From NCBI RefSeq assembly GCF_018130695.1, contig NZ_JAFCJX010000002.1, positions 248,001 to 312,000 of the forward strand: a stretch of DNA of 64,000 nt, in the 5' to 3' direction. Below are positions 8,687-17,680 of the stretch, piece by piece; position 1 is the stretch's first letter, and each line of letters begins with the position of its first letter. The DNA comes from Bradyrhizobium jicamae (lineage in GTDB: Bacteria; Pseudomonadota; Alphaproteobacteria; Rhizobiales; Xanthobacteraceae). The notes beneath the pieces are model-generated. The model saw only the letters and a list, made by a program, of their open reading frames with translations, did not search any database and was not told the origin of the DNA. Made by a program: the position numbers and the translations under genes.

Positions 8687-8712
8687 AAGCCCCGGAGACA
8701 TCTCCGGGGCTT
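8687..8712. terminator. rho-independent terminator, probably bidirectional
   Basis: A perfect 12-bp stem (AAGCCCCGGAGA with its complement) encloses a 2-base sequence and is followed by T residues on the plus strand. The A-rich flank would give a T-run on the other strand. It lies between the convergent lipase and outer-membrane protein genes and suits both. Confidence 0.85.
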
Positions 8713-8745
8713 TGTCAGTTGGACGGGAGGAAAGAGACGTCAGGA

Positions 8746-9579
8746 TCAGTATTTGGCGACGACCGGTCCGCCGAACTTGTAGTTCAGGCCGAGGCGGACG
8801 ATGTTCGAGCGGATGTCGACCGAATGGGTGTAGACGTTGCTCGGGTAGGCAATCGCCGGAACGAATGCGGCGAGGTTGGTGCTGGTCACCGTGCTGCGGC
8901 CGAGATCGACATAGAGATATTCGGCCTTGAGCGACCAGCCGTTGCCGACGGCATATTCGCTGCCGACGCCGGCGGTCCAGCCGACGCGGGTGTCGCGGAT
9001 GGCGGCGGACTCGGTCGCAGCCGCGAACGTGTCGGTGAAGTTGAAGTTGGCCTTCACGTCGGCGATCGCGACGCCGCCGGTGGCGTAGAGCAGCCAGTTC
9101 GGGGTGGCGAGCACGCCGAGGCGGCCGCGGATCGTGGCGAGCCAGTCCGACGACACCGAAGAGTTGACGGTGAAGGTGGTGGGAGCGCAGCAGGGATAGA
9201 CGGCCGAGCCGGTCGCGCTGCCCTTGAAGCCGAAATAATTGATGTCACCCTCGATGCCGAGGACAACGCGATCGACTTGCCAGTTATAGCCGGCCGTGAA
9301 GCCGCCGGTCACGCTGGAGCTGTTGACGTTCTGCGCGCCGACTGCGGCAATGGCCGGGACGCTGCTCGGGGCAAAGTAGCCGACCGGTGAGTGCACGGTC
9401 GAGGTGGTCGGATCCGCGCTGCCCCACGCGCCGCCGACATTGCCGCCGATATAGAAGCCGGTCCAGCTGTAGACAGGCGCCATCACGGGCGCCTTGGTGT
9501 AGGCAGGCGCCATGTCGGCGGCGAGCGCGGATGCCGTGCCGAACAGAGCCAAAGAAAGCGCCAGAGCGAGTTTCTTCAT
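8746..9579 (-). CDS. outer-membrane beta-barrel protein (Omp31/Omp25-like)
   Basis: This 277-aa protein has a classic signal peptide (MKKLALALSLAL, cleaved after ALAAD-like residues). The mature start has MAPAYTKAPVMAPVYSWTGFYIGGNVGGAWG, a pattern (WTGFYIG-NVG) of rhizobial and Brucella Omp25/31 proteins. The rest alternates short beta strands and ends LGLNYKFGGPVVAKY, a barrel-terminal strand. ATG 9579 has GGAGAC about eight bases upstream. It is probably one of several paralogues in the genome and sits alone. Confidence 0.88.
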   Translation of the reverse strand: MKKLALALSLALFGTASALAADMAPAYTKAPVMAPVYSWTGFYIGGNVGGAWGSADPTTSTVHSPVGYFAPSSVPAIAAVGAQNVNSSSVTGGFTAGYNWQVDRVVLGIEGDINYFGFKGSATGSAVYPCCAPTTFTVNSSVSSDWLATIRGRLGVLATPNWLLYATGGVAIADVKANFNFTDTFAAATESAAIRDTRVGWTAGVGSEYAVGNGWSLKAEYLYVDLGRSTVTSTNLAAFVPAIAYPSNVYTHSVDIRSNIVRLGLNYKFGGPVVAKY

Positions 9580-9770
9580 TTTTGTCTCCATGCCCACGCA
9601 CGACCGATGTTTGCGTCCGAAGCGCCGTGGTCGTAAGGGCGGCGGCGCAGCACCGGGAATAAACTGCGCAGGAGACATCGTCTTGCACTGGGGAGCACCG
9701 GGGTTGGACCCCGCTGCAATGAGGCGGGATGTTCCGGAGATGTTGCCGATCGGCCACGCCTGCTGCGGGC

Positions 9771-10736
9771 TCAGTCGCCGCCGCGATGGCGCAGCGGCAC
9801 GTCGCCGTAGCGGCGGCGGAAGCAGCGGTTGAAGTAGGACGCCTCGTTGAAGCCGCAGGCGAGCGCGATGTCGCTGACCTTGAGGTGATCGTTGCGACGA
9901 TCGGCCAGCATGCGGCGCGCCTTCTGCAGCCGGAGTTCGAGCACGCGCTCGGAAAAATTCACGCCGGTCTCGCGCAGCAACTGCTGCACATAGCTCGCCG
10001 ACACGCCGATCTTGGCGGCGATGATCTGCACCGAGAGGGCGGGGTCGGCGAAACCCTGGCCGATCGCCCGCAGCACCTCGCCGCAGCGCGTGCCGCGAAG
10101 CCCGCGCAGCCGCGCCACTGCGACGGTGTCGCCGGCGCTGCGCAGCGCCAGCGCCACCAGATCGCACACGGTCGCCTCGACATGCTCGGTCAGGATCGGA
10201 TCGTCGGTGAGGCCGCCGGGCTCGAGCAGCATCCCGACATAATGATTCAGATGCATCAGCATGGGTGCTGCGCCATCCAGCGCCGAGCCGGTGAGGCCGT
10301 CGATATCGGGGACCAGCCGCTGCAGCATGGATAGCGGGATGCCGATACTCGCCCAGCTTTGCGCGCCGCGGCAGGCGAACGGTTCGGTGCCGCTGAACAG
10401 CAGCGCCCGGCCGCCTGCGATCGCCTCGTCACGCCCGGATTGGGAGAAGACGAATTCGGCCGCGGCCAGGTTGAAGCTGAGGAAGTAGCGGGCCTGCGGA
10501 AGCGCTGTCACCTGCTCGGCGGTGCGGATGATGGAATGCATCGAGCCACGGAAGCGGACCAGCAGCAGGTCCCGCACCGCCGCGAAATCCCAACGTCCCC
10601 GGAACGGGCCGGGATCGAGATGCGCGAGATCGGTGGCGCCGAGCCAGTCGCAGAAGGCCTCACGCCAGAGATTGAAGCGCGTGCGATCATCCAGATGATC
10701 CGGAAGATCGTCTGTCGTCACCGTCAATTTTCGCAT
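9771..10736 (-). CDS. AraC family transcriptional regulator
   Basis: This 321-aa regulator has an N-terminal AraC-binding-like domain (about 1-200) and a C-terminal double helix-turn-helix (about 215-315). The second HTH carries the family signature KVSDIALACGFNEASYFNRC followed by FRRRYGDVPLRHR. Such proteins usually activate a nearby operon when a small ligand binds. It is divergent from the rhodanese gene, with 174 bases between starts, so that gene is the obvious candidate target. The ligand is unknown. Confidence 0.88.
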   Translation of the reverse strand: MRKLTVTTDDLPDHLDDRTRFNLWREAFCDWLGATDLAHLDPGPFRGRWDFAAVRDLLLVRFRGSMHSIIRTAEQVTALPQARYFLSFNLAAAEFVFSQSGRDEAIAGGRALLFSGTEPFACRGAQSWASIGIPLSMLQRLVPDIDGLTGSALDGAAPMLMHLNHYVGMLLEPGGLTDDPILTEHVEATVCDLVALALRSAGDTVAVARLRGLRGTRCGEVLRAIGQGFADPALSVQIIAAKIGVSASYVQQLLRETGVNFSERVLELRLQKARRMLADRRNDHLKVSDIALACGFNEASYFNRCFRRRYGDVPLRHRGGD

Positions 10737-10910
10737 GATTTTTCATTGCGCCGGCCGGGACCCCGGAGGGCGGGCAGGCGATGGTCCCATCTGTCATCCG
10801 GCGGGCCGGGATGGCCGCCATCCATGTCTTGGTCGGTCCCTTCGCAATTCCGGTTCGATTTCCGCTATACAGCGCCAACCCCATTGTTCCCCTGCTTGAG
10901 GCCGTATCCC

Positions 10911-12143
10911 ATGACCGTTCCGACCGTCTCACCCCAGGACATCCGCCGCGCGCTGCTGCTGCGCCGGGAGATCGCGCTGCTGGATGTCAGGCACGAAGCG
11001 GAATTTGCCACCGGCCATCCGCTGTTCGCTGCCAACATGGCGGCCGGCCGCATCGCGCTGGAAGCCGCCGTCCGCTTGCCGCGCAAGGACGTGCCTGTTG
11101 TGCTGTATGACGACGGTGAGGGCCTGGTCACCGCCGCGGCCGCGCAGTTGAAGGAACTTGGTTATACCGATGTGCGCGCGCTGGCAGGCGGGCTGCAGGC
11201 CTGGCGGTCGGCCGGCTACGAGGTGTTCGAGGACGTCAATTCCTACGCCAAGGCGTTCGGCGAGCTGGTCGAGGCGCGCCGCCACACGCCGTCGCTGAGC
11301 GCGGACGAGGTGGCGAAGCTGATCGCGGAAAAGGCCAACATCAGGATTCTCGACGTCCGCCGCTTCGACGAATATGCCACCATGAACATCCCGGGCTCGG
11401 TCAGCGTGCCCGGCGCGGAGCTGGTGCTGCGCGCCGGCCGCGCCGCGCCCGATCCCGACACCACCATCATCGTCAATTGCGCCGGCCGCACCCGCTCGAT
11501 CATCGGCACGCAGTCGCTGATCAATGCCGGGCTGCCGAACAAGGTGCGCGCGCTGCGCAACGGCACGATCGGCTGGACGCTGGCCAAGCACGACCTCGCG
11601 CATGGCGCGAGCACGCGCGGCGACATCGGCCTGTTCGACGGCGCCGGCGACAATGCGCGCGATGTCGCCTACCGCGCCGGCGTTTGCCGCATCGGCATGG
11701 ATGAACTTGCGGCCTTGCAGGCTGACGGCGCTCGCACGCTCTATCGCTTCGATGTGCGCGACGCCGAGGAGTATGCGGCCGGACATCTTGCGGGCTTCCG
11801 CCACTATGCCGGCGGCCAGCTGGTGCAGGAGATCGATATGGCAGCATCGGTGCGCGGCGCGCGGATCGTGCTGACCGACGACAGGAATGTCCGCGCGGAG
11901 ATGACGGCGTCCTGGCTCGCGCAAATGGGCTGGGACGTCTATGTGCTCGACGGCGGCTATGACGGCGCGCTGGAGGTGGGGCCGCCGCAGGTCCTGCCGA
12001 AGCCAGATCCGGCCCACCGCTACCGCCGGCCCTATGAAGGCACGGACGTCGCCGAGAAGGCAATGCAGGCCTATCTCGACTGGGAATACGGTCTGGTCGA
12101 GCAGCTGCGCCGCGACGGGACCCACGGCTTTTATGTGATCTGA
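10911..12143 (+). CDS. rhodanese-domain protein with three tandem modules
   Basis: This 410-aa protein is built of three rhodanese-like modules at roughly residues 5-110, 125-235 and 260-355. Only the middle one has an active-site cysteine (C190 in NCAGRTRS, a CxGxxR loop). The first has VVLYDDGEG and the third VLTDDRNVR where the Cys loop should be. Rhodaneses move sulfane sulfur between donors and thiol or cyanide acceptors. No signal peptide is seen, so it is probably cytoplasmic. ATG 10911 begins the first module directly; the frame extends far upstream, but that part is antisense to the AraC gene and not protein-like. Confidence 0.85.
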   Translation: MTVPTVSPQDIRRALLLRREIALLDVRHEAEFATGHPLFAANMAAGRIALEAAVRLPRKDVPVVLYDDGEGLVTAAAAQLKELGYTDVRALAGGLQAWRSAGYEVFEDVNSYAKAFGELVEARRHTPSLSADEVAKLIAEKANIRILDVRRFDEYATMNIPGSVSVPGAELVLRAGRAAPDPDTTIIVNCAGRTRSIIGTQSLINAGLPNKVRALRNGTIGWTLAKHDLAHGASTRGDIGLFDGAGDNARDVAYRAGVCRIGMDELAALQADGARTLYRFDVRDAEEYAAGHLAGFRHYAGGQLVQEIDMAASVRGARIVLTDDRNVRAEMTASWLAQMGWDVYVLDGGYDGALEVGPPQVLPKPDPAHRYRRPYEGTDVAEKAMQAYLDWEYGLVEQLRRDGTHGFYVI

Positions 12144-12297
12144 GGCCGGCTGCCAGCTTGCGGACATCGCGCGGCCGTGGCGGGTATCGAACGCCCGGCA
12201 GCGGAAGCAGCGCGCGTGACCTGGTCAAGCTGCTGTAGACGCTGGCGGAGGTTAGGAGCCGTCAAGTCGTCGCTGCGCTCCTCGCAATGATGGTGAT

Positions 12298-13599
12298 TCA
12301 GTTCTGGCCGAACGCCTCGTAGACCAGCTTCTTGAAGGCGGGCGTGATGCGGCTGCGCTCGTTCTGGGTCTGCTCGAGCATGACGTAGACCATGTCGAGC
12401 TTGGGATCGACGCCGAAATAGGTACCGCTGCCGCTGTCCCATTTCAGCTCGCCGATGAGACCTGCCGCCGGCGGTTTGGCGTTGCCGGGATCGGTGCGCA
12501 TCGCGATGCCGTAGCCGTAACCAAAGCCATCGCCGGGAAAGTACCAGTAGTCGCGGCCGACGCCGGAGCCTGGGCCGATATGATCCGCCGTCATGTCCTT
12601 GAACGCGGCGGGACTGAGATAGCGCCTGCCGTCGATCTCGCCGCCATTGAGCAGCATCTGCGCAAAGCGCGCGTAGTCGAGCACGGTCGACACCAGCCCG
12701 CCGCCGCCGGATTCCCATTCGGGATGGGCGCGGCGATCGCGCTCGGCATCGAGCAGGATGGTGTCCGTCGGCAGCGGCTCGGCCAGCCGCGTGCGTATCT
12801 CGGTGTCGTCGAGCACGTATTTGGTATCCTTCAATCCCATCGGATCGAAGATGCGCTCCTTCTCGAACTGATAGAGCGTCTTGCCTGCGATGATCTCGAT
12901 GACGCGGCCGAGCACGTCGGTGGAATGGCCGTAACGCCACAGCGTGCCGGGCTGGCGCGACAGCGGCAGCTTTGCCAGCCGCGCGACGAACTCCTTGTTG
13001 TCGAACTTGCCGTCGAACAGATGGCCCTGCCTGTAAATGTGCTGCACCCATTGTGCGCCGATATATTCATAGGTGATGCCCGAGGTGTGGCGCATGATGT
13101 CCTCGATGGTGATCGGGCGGACCGGCGGCTCCAGATCGAGCTTGCTGAGATCGTTCTCGTTGGGCGGCTCGATGCCGACCTTCACGTCGGCGAAGGCCGG
13201 GATGTATTTCGACAGCGGATCGTTCGGCGACAGTTTGCCTTCGTCGACCAGCATCATCGCGGCGACGCTAGTGATCGGCTTGGTCATCGAATGCAGCGCG
13301 AAGATCGTGTCCGTCGTCATCGGCTTCTTCGCCTTGACGTCGCGCATGCCGAATGTCTTGAGGTAAACCGGCTTGCCGTGCTGCTGGATCAGGATGACAG
13401 CGCCGGGCAGCCGGCCGCTCGAGACCTCCTCGTTGAAGAACGCGGTGATGCGCTCGAGCTTTTCCGGCGAGGGCGAGGGGATATCGGCGGCACAGGCCGA
13501 GCTGATGGCGCCAAGGGCGATGCCCACCAGCATGGCGGCGCGAACGGAGCGCATGACGACGGACGCCATGTTGCCGGCCGGATCAAATTTCCATGACAT
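12298..13599 (-). CDS. exported serine hydrolase, class C beta-lactamase-like
   Basis: This 433-aa protein has the SxxK nucleophile motif HSMTK (Ser104, Lys107), a YGHS motif near 223-226 standing for YxN, and a glycine-rich region late in the protein. It therefore belongs to the beta-lactamase/penicillin-binding-protein-like serine hydrolases, which include esterases and D-aminopeptidases. A hydrophobic signal segment at about 20-37 ends ISSACA-AD, so it is exported. The start is uncertain: ATG 13599, ATG 13569 and ATG 13554 are in frame, and the last begins the signal peptide most directly. Antibiotic hydrolysis cannot be inferred from these motifs alone. Confidence 0.82.
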   Translation of the reverse strand: MSWKFDPAGNMASVVMRSVRAAMLVGIALGAISSACAADIPSPSPEKLERITAFFNEEVSSGRLPGAVILIQQHGKPVYLKTFGMRDVKAKKPMTTDTIFALHSMTKPITSVAAMMLVDEGKLSPNDPLSKYIPAFADVKVGIEPPNENDLSKLDLEPPVRPITIEDIMRHTSGITYEYIGAQWVQHIYRQGHLFDGKFDNKEFVARLAKLPLSRQPGTLWRYGHSTDVLGRVIEIIAGKTLYQFEKERIFDPMGLKDTKYVLDDTEIRTRLAEPLPTDTILLDAERDRRAHPEWESGGGGLVSTVLDYARFAQMLLNGGEIDGRRYLSPAAFKDMTADHIGPGSGVGRDYWYFPGDGFGYGYGIAMRTDPGNAKPPAAGLIGELKWDSGSGTYFGVDPKLDMVYVMLEQTQNERSRITPAFKKLVYEAFGQN

Positions 13600-13703
13600 G
13601 GCGAACAGCCCCGACGTCGTGATGCGCTGGGAAAGTTTTAGCGCGATGGCCGCGGCCGATACAGTGCTTTCCGTTGGCCGGCATCTGCAACGAATGTCGC
13701 AGG

Positions 13704-15080
13704 TCAGACGATCTGCGTCGCCCCCACCGGCGTGCGCACCGCGTTCGAGAGCACCTGCAGCGCCTGGGCGAGCTCGGCGCGGTTGCGTGCGGCGCCGAGC
13801 GAGACGCGCAGGCCGCGGGGGACGGCGCTGCCGGCGGCAAATGCATCCTCGCCGACGACGGCCAGGCCGTTGCGCATCAGATGTGACAGCAGGTCGGTGC
13901 CGTCGAAATGTTTGGGCAGCGGCATCCAGATATGGTGGCTCGCCGGCCGCGCGGCGAAGGTCACGCCCTTCAGGAAGCGCGCGGCGAGCTGCTGTCGCGC
14001 GGCGGCTTCGTTGCGGATGGCGCGGATGATCTCGGCAGCGACGCCGGATTTCAGCCACTGCGTGACCAGCGCGACCATCAGCGAGGGCGGCATCTGCATG
14101 GTGGCCTGCAGCCCCGCGCGCACCGCCTGCTCGGCGGCGAGGTCGGGCGCCAGCAGATAGGCGACGCGCAGCGCCGGCGCGATGCACTTTGCAATGCTGG
14201 CGGCGTAATAGGTACGCTCGGGGATCAGCGTCGCGATCGGCGCGGCCTGCGGTTCGAGCGGACCATAGACGTCGTCTTCAATCAGCACGCTGTCGCGCTT
14301 GCGGATGATATCAGCGATGGCCTTGCGCCTGATCGCACTCATCGTCGCCGTGGTCGGGTTCTGCTGCGTCGGCACCAGATAGACCGCCTTCGGCTTGTGC
14401 TTGCGAATGGCCTCGTCCAGCGCGTCGGGCCGCGCGCCTTCGTGGTCCATGGCGACGCCGATCAGGCGGACGTTGAGTCGGGCTGCTGCGGCCTTCACGC
14501 CGGGGAAGGTGAGCGCTTCCGTCACAACGACGTCGCCGGGCGAGGTTAGCGCGAGCAGCGCGTTGAAGATGATCGCCTGCGAGCCGGGATAGACGACGAT
14601 GCGATTGGCTTCGGCGTGCGGCAAGCGTGGTTGCAGCCACGCGGCTGCAGTCTCGCGCTCGTCATGCGTGCCGCCGGGACGTGAATAGCTGAGGAACGCG
14701 CTGAAGCCGGCGTGCTCGCGGATCGTGGCCAGACCCTGCGCGATGCGCAGGTCGAGATTGGCCTCGACCGGCTGCGGCGGCAGGTTCATCGAGAGATCGA
14801 TGTTGAGCGTTACAGGCAGATCGGCTGCGGCGCGTGCGGTCGTCTCGGAGACGAACGTGCCCTGGCCGACGCGGGCATCCAGCAACCCGCGCCGCCGCGC
14901 TTCGCCATAGGCGCGCGTCACCGTGGTGAGGTCGATGTCGAGCGCAGTTGCGAGCGCGCGATGGGTCGGCAGCCGTTGGCCCCGCACCAGCCGTCCGCTG
15001 GCGATATCGGCGGCGAGCGCGTCGACGATGCGGACGAACATCGGGCCCTGGAATTCGGAAACTGTAGGGATCCAATCCAT
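13704..15080 (-). CDS. MocR family regulator (GntR HTH fused to class I aminotransferase-like domain)
   Basis: This 458-aa protein has an N-terminal GntR winged helix (about 10-80, including LPTHRALATALDIDLTTVTR) and a fold-type I PLP aminotransferase-like domain (about 100-450). The PLP lysine lies in SIAKCIAPALRVAYLL, with NPTTATMS and EDDVYGPL elements. MocR proteins use the PLP domain as a sensor and act on adjacent genes, often by binding direct repeats. The gene diverges from a DUF983 gene, and a set of related 12-mers lies in the region between and just inside its own start. ATG 15080 is chosen to fit the family N-terminus; its Shine-Dalgarno is weak. Confidence 0.88.
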   Translation of the reverse strand: MDWIPTVSEFQGPMFVRIVDALAADIASGRLVRGQRLPTHRALATALDIDLTTVTRAYGEARRRGLLDARVGQGTFVSETTARAAADLPVTLNIDLSMNLPPQPVEANLDLRIAQGLATIREHAGFSAFLSYSRPGGTHDERETAAAWLQPRLPHAEANRIVVYPGSQAIIFNALLALTSPGDVVVTEALTFPGVKAAAARLNVRLIGVAMDHEGARPDALDEAIRKHKPKAVYLVPTQQNPTTATMSAIRRKAIADIIRKRDSVLIEDDVYGPLEPQAAPIATLIPERTYYAASIAKCIAPALRVAYLLAPDLAAEQAVRAGLQATMQMPPSLMVALVTQWLKSGVAAEIIRAIRNEAAARQQLAARFLKGVTFAARPASHHIWMPLPKHFDGTDLLSHLMRNGLAVVGEDAFAAGSAVPRGLRVSLGAARNRAELAQALQVLSNAVRTPVGATQIV

Positions 15081-15135
15081 GCAATTTAGCCAATTGTCTT
15101 TGATTGTAGGCATCATGAGACATATTGTATGGATC
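15061..15135. promoter_or_regulatory. candidate MocR binding repeats with 21-bp phasing
   Basis: Three related 12-mers lie in the same orientation: ACTGTAGGGATC (15061-15072, inside the first codons of the MocR gene), ATTGTAGGCATC (15103-15114) and ATTGTATGGATC (15124-15135). Each pair matches at 10 of 12 positions. Start-to-start distances are 42 and 21 bases, multiples of two helical turns. MocR regulators such as GabR and PdxR are known to bind direct repeats, so this is a likely operator. The pairing with this regulator is inference. Confidence 0.5.
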
Positions 15136-15160
15136 AATTAATCAGTCAAGGATGACGATC

Positions 15161-15574
15161 ATGTCCAGCCCGGTTTCCCTTGCCCAAGCGATGTGGCGCG
15201 GTTTCACCATGAAGTGCCCGCATTGCGGCGAAGGCCATCTGTTCGGCCGCTTCCTGAAAGTGGCGGATCATTGCGAAGTTTGCGGCGAGGATTTCACCCC
15301 GCAGCGTGCCGACGACTTTCCCGCCTATCTGGTGATCGTCGTGGTCGGCCACATCGTGGTGCCGGCGATGCTGTCGCTGGAAATGGCCTACGCGCCGCCG
15401 GCCTGGCTGCAACTCGCAATCTGGATCCCGGTCACGCTGTTCAGCGCGCTCGCGCTTCTGCAGCCGACCAAGGGCGCGATTGTCGGGCTGCAGTGGCAGT
15501 TGGGGATGGAAGGGTTTGCCGCATCGAGGCAACGGAGCGGCGGCACCGCAGTCGCGATCCGTAGGGCGGGTTAG
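15161..15574 (+). CDS. DUF983 family small membrane protein
   Basis: This 137-aa protein has an N-terminal zinc-ribbon-like cysteine set (C19, C22, C38, C41: CPHC...CEVC) followed by two hydrophobic segments (YLVIVVVGHIVVPAMLSL and LAIWIPVTLFSALALL). This is the layout of DUF983 proteins, whose function is unknown. ATG 15161 has AGGA eight bases upstream; in-frame ATGs lie further upstream. The gene diverges from the MocR regulator and may be its target. Its last codons and stop lie inside an intergenic palindromic repeat (15560-15645), so the C-terminus seems to have been rewritten by that element. Confidence 0.78.
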   Translation: MSSPVSLAQAMWRGFTMKCPHCGEGHLFGRFLKVADHCEVCGEDFTPQRADDFPAYLVIVVVGHIVVPAMLSLEMAYAPPAWLQLAIWIPVTLFSALALLQPTKGAIVGLQWQLGMEGFAASRQRSGGTAVAIRRAG

Positions 15575-15645
15575 CGTTAGCGTAACCCGCCGCGTTGCAC
15601 GGCACGAAGATGGTGGATTACGCCTGCGGCTAATCCACCCTACGC
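15560..15645. repeat. palindromic repeat of the GTAGGG family
   Basis: The outer arms CGTAGGG (15560-15566) and CCCTACG (15638-15644) enclose two small hairpins: CGGGTTA/TAACCCG (15567-15589) and GTGGATTA/TAATCCAC (15612-15638). The architecture resembles the elements at 17681-17802, 23497-23575 and 54592-54678. It supplies the stop codon of the DUF983 gene. Confidence 0.75.
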
Positions 15646-15652
15646 ATCAAAA

Positions 15653-16900
15653 TCACACAGGCTTGTGATGCGGCACGAACAGCCGGCCCTTTTCGGTCAC
15701 GGCGATCACGGCGAGCGAGGCCAGCGTGCAGAGGAAGAAGCCGGTCGCGAACGGCAACAGCGTGCCGTCATAGTCCTGGCCGATGGTCATGCCGATGCCG
15801 ATCCCGAGCAGGGTCGTGATCGTGCCGTACAGCGAGGAGGCGGTGCCGGCGATCTTGCCCTGCGGCTCCATCGCGAGCGCGGTGAAGTTTGCCATCATCA
15901 GGCCGAAGGCGAACATCATCAGCGCCGACAGCGCCAAGAACAGCGGCAGCGACAGCGTATCGGTCTTCACTGCGACCAGCAGCGCGCCGGCGACCACGGC
16001 AAATCCTGATATCGCGGCGTGCGAGATCACGCGCATGCCGACGCGGTGGACGATGCGCGAATTGAGGAAGCCTGCAATCGCAACGCCGATCGCGACTGCC
16101 GCAAACGCCAGCGGGAAATAGTGGCCGAGCTTGAACACTTCGGTAAAAATCTGCTGCGAGGAGAACACGAAGGCGAACAGCGAGCCCTGCACGCCGCCGG
16201 CAGCGAGCGCGTAGCCGATGGTCTGGCGCGTGGTGATGGTCTGGCGGAACGCCGACAGCACCTCCGGGATCGCGAGCGACTTGCGCAGCTCGACCGGCAG
16301 CGTCTCCGGCATGCGCAGCGCGCTCCAGGCGAGCGCAATCACGCCATAGATCATCAGCACGACGAAGATGCCGCGCCAGTGCGTCAGGAGCAGCACGGCC
16401 TGCCCGAACGACGGCGCGATCACGGGCACCGCGATGAACACCATCATCGCCAGCGACATCACGCTCGCCATGCGGCGGCCGGCGTAGCAGTCGCGCACGA
16501 TCGAGGTCGCGATCACCCGCGTCGCCGCGGTGCCGAGGCCCTGCAGCGCGCGCGCCAGCAGCAATGTCTCGAACGAGGGCGCCGCGATCGCGAGCAGGCC
16601 GGCGATGCAGTACACGCCCATGCCGCCGAGCAGCACCGGACGGCGGCCGAACCGATCCGATAGCGGACCCATCACGAACTGGCCGACGCCGAAGCCGACC
16701 AGAAAGATCGACAGCACCATCTGCGGCCGGTTGGCATCGGCGATGGCAAACGCGGATTTGATGTTGGGCAGCGCCGGCAACATCATGTCCATGGCAAGCG
16801 GGTTCAGCGCCATGATCGACGCGATCACCACAACGAATTCGGGGAAGCCCATCGGGCGATGGCCTGAGGAAACCCAGGCGTCGGCATTGATTTCAGACAC
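15653..16900 (-). CDS. Bcr/CflA-type MFS multidrug efflux transporter
   Basis: This inner-membrane carrier of about 415 aa has twelve hydrophobic segments. MALNPLAMDMMLPALPNI in TM1 and the loop motif GPLSDRFGRRPVLL are characteristic of the Bcr/CflA drug:H+ antiporter branch of MFS. A GTG at 16900 is preceded by AAGAGG five bases upstream; a second GTG two codons earlier would sit directly on that site. It ends close to the palindromic repeat and has no obvious operon partner. The substrate is not predictable; bicyclomycin, chloramphenicol or cysteine export are known for relatives. Confidence 0.82.
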   Translation of the reverse strand: MSEINADAWVSSGHRPMGFPEFVVVIASIMALNPLAMDMMLPALPNIKSAFAIADANRPQMVLSIFLVGFGVGQFVMGPLSDRFGRRPVLLGGMGVYCIAGLLAIAAPSFETLLLARALQGLGTAATRVIATSIVRDCYAGRRMASVMSLAMMVFIAVPVIAPSFGQAVLLLTHWRGIFVVLMIYGVIALAWSALRMPETLPVELRKSLAIPEVLSAFRQTITTRQTIGYALAAGGVQGSLFAFVFSSQQIFTEVFKLGHYFPLAFAAVAIGVAIAGFLNSRIVHRVGMRVISHAAISGFAVVAGALLVAVKTDTLSLPLFLALSALMMFAFGLMMANFTALAMEPQGKIAGTASSLYGTITTLLGIGIGMTIGQDYDGTLLPFATGFFLCTLASLAVIAVTEKGRLFVPHHKPV

Positions 16901-17009
16901 GTGCACCTCTTGCGAGGCCGCAATGTAGCGGCTTCGCTGCGATGCACAATGCGCGTTTCGGGATGGGTGGTGGTCGGCGAGGGCTGAGGTAACGCGATGA
17001 GGGGCGCGA

Positions 17010-17651
17010 TCACGCGTCCGTGACGCCGAGCATCGCCTTCAATTTCATCACGGCGCTGTCCGGTGTGGTCAGCACCGGCCTGCCGGTGGTCTGCGCGACA
17101 GCGTCGGCGGCGGGCGCCATGCTGTATTGGGCGAGCGCGATCAGGTCGCAATCGCGCAGATCCTTCGCGGCCTCCACCACCAGGCGATCATGGGTGGCGC
17201 GGTCGCCGGCGTCGAGCGCGGCCAGCGCACCTTCGGCGAGTTTCGGCACCAGCTGGATCGAGGACGGGAATTCCGGCGGCATCGATTGCAAGGTCGGCGG
17301 GAATGTCGAGAGCAGGCCGACCTTGCGGCCCTTTGCGGCCGCCTGCTCGATCATCGCCTCGTTCGGCTTCAGCACCGGCATCGGTGCGTGCGCTCGCGCG
17401 ACCGCCTCGATGCAGGGGCCGAAGGCGGAGCAGGTGAAGAGGATGCCGTCGGCGCCGGTGCTGGTGGCATAGCGGCCGATGGTGAGGAAGCGCTCGGTCA
17501 TCGCGTCCGTCAGCTTGCCGTCGCGCGCGAGATCGGCGGAGAGAGAATCGTCGAGCAGGTTCATCAGCCGCGCCTGCGGCCAGAATTTTGCGAAGGCTGC
17601 CTCGATCGGCACGATCGAGTGTTTCAGGGCGTGGATCAGGGCAATGCGCAT
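17010..17651 (-). CDS. aspartate/glutamate racemase-superfamily protein
   Basis: This 213-aa protein starts MRIALIHALKHS and has the first cysteine region of the Asp/Glu/hydantoin racemase superfamily (LFTCSAFGPC). The position of the second catalytic cysteine reads DLIALAQYSM, with no Cys at the usual place, although CDLIAL begins just before it. The protein may therefore be a one-cysteine relative such as a maleate isomerase or decarboxylase-type member rather than a true racemase. ATG 17651 is chosen because GAG lies about ten bases upstream and the sequence upstream belongs to a palindromic repeat. It has no obvious operon partner. Confidence 0.7.
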   Translation of the reverse strand: MRIALIHALKHSIVPIEAAFAKFWPQARLMNLLDDSLSADLARDGKLTDAMTERFLTIGRYATSTGADGILFTCSAFGPCIEAVARAHAPMPVLKPNEAMIEQAAAKGRKVGLLSTFPPTLQSMPPEFPSSIQLVPKLAEGALAALDAGDRATHDRLVVEAAKDLRDCDLIALAQYSMAPAADAVAQTTGRPVLTTPDSAVMKLKAMLGVTDA

Positions 17652-17680
17652 GGGAAGCTCTATCGTCGTAACAATCTGCC

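Noticed and set aside
12144..12297. Possible tRNA or small RNA between the rhodanese and serine hydrolase genes
   Set aside because: No cloverleaf or T-loop sequence; it contains CGTCGCTGCGCTCCTCGC, more like a fragment of a common intergenic repeat.
16901..17009. Possible regulatory element between the transporter and racemase-like genes
   Set aside because: No palindrome or repeat was convincing.
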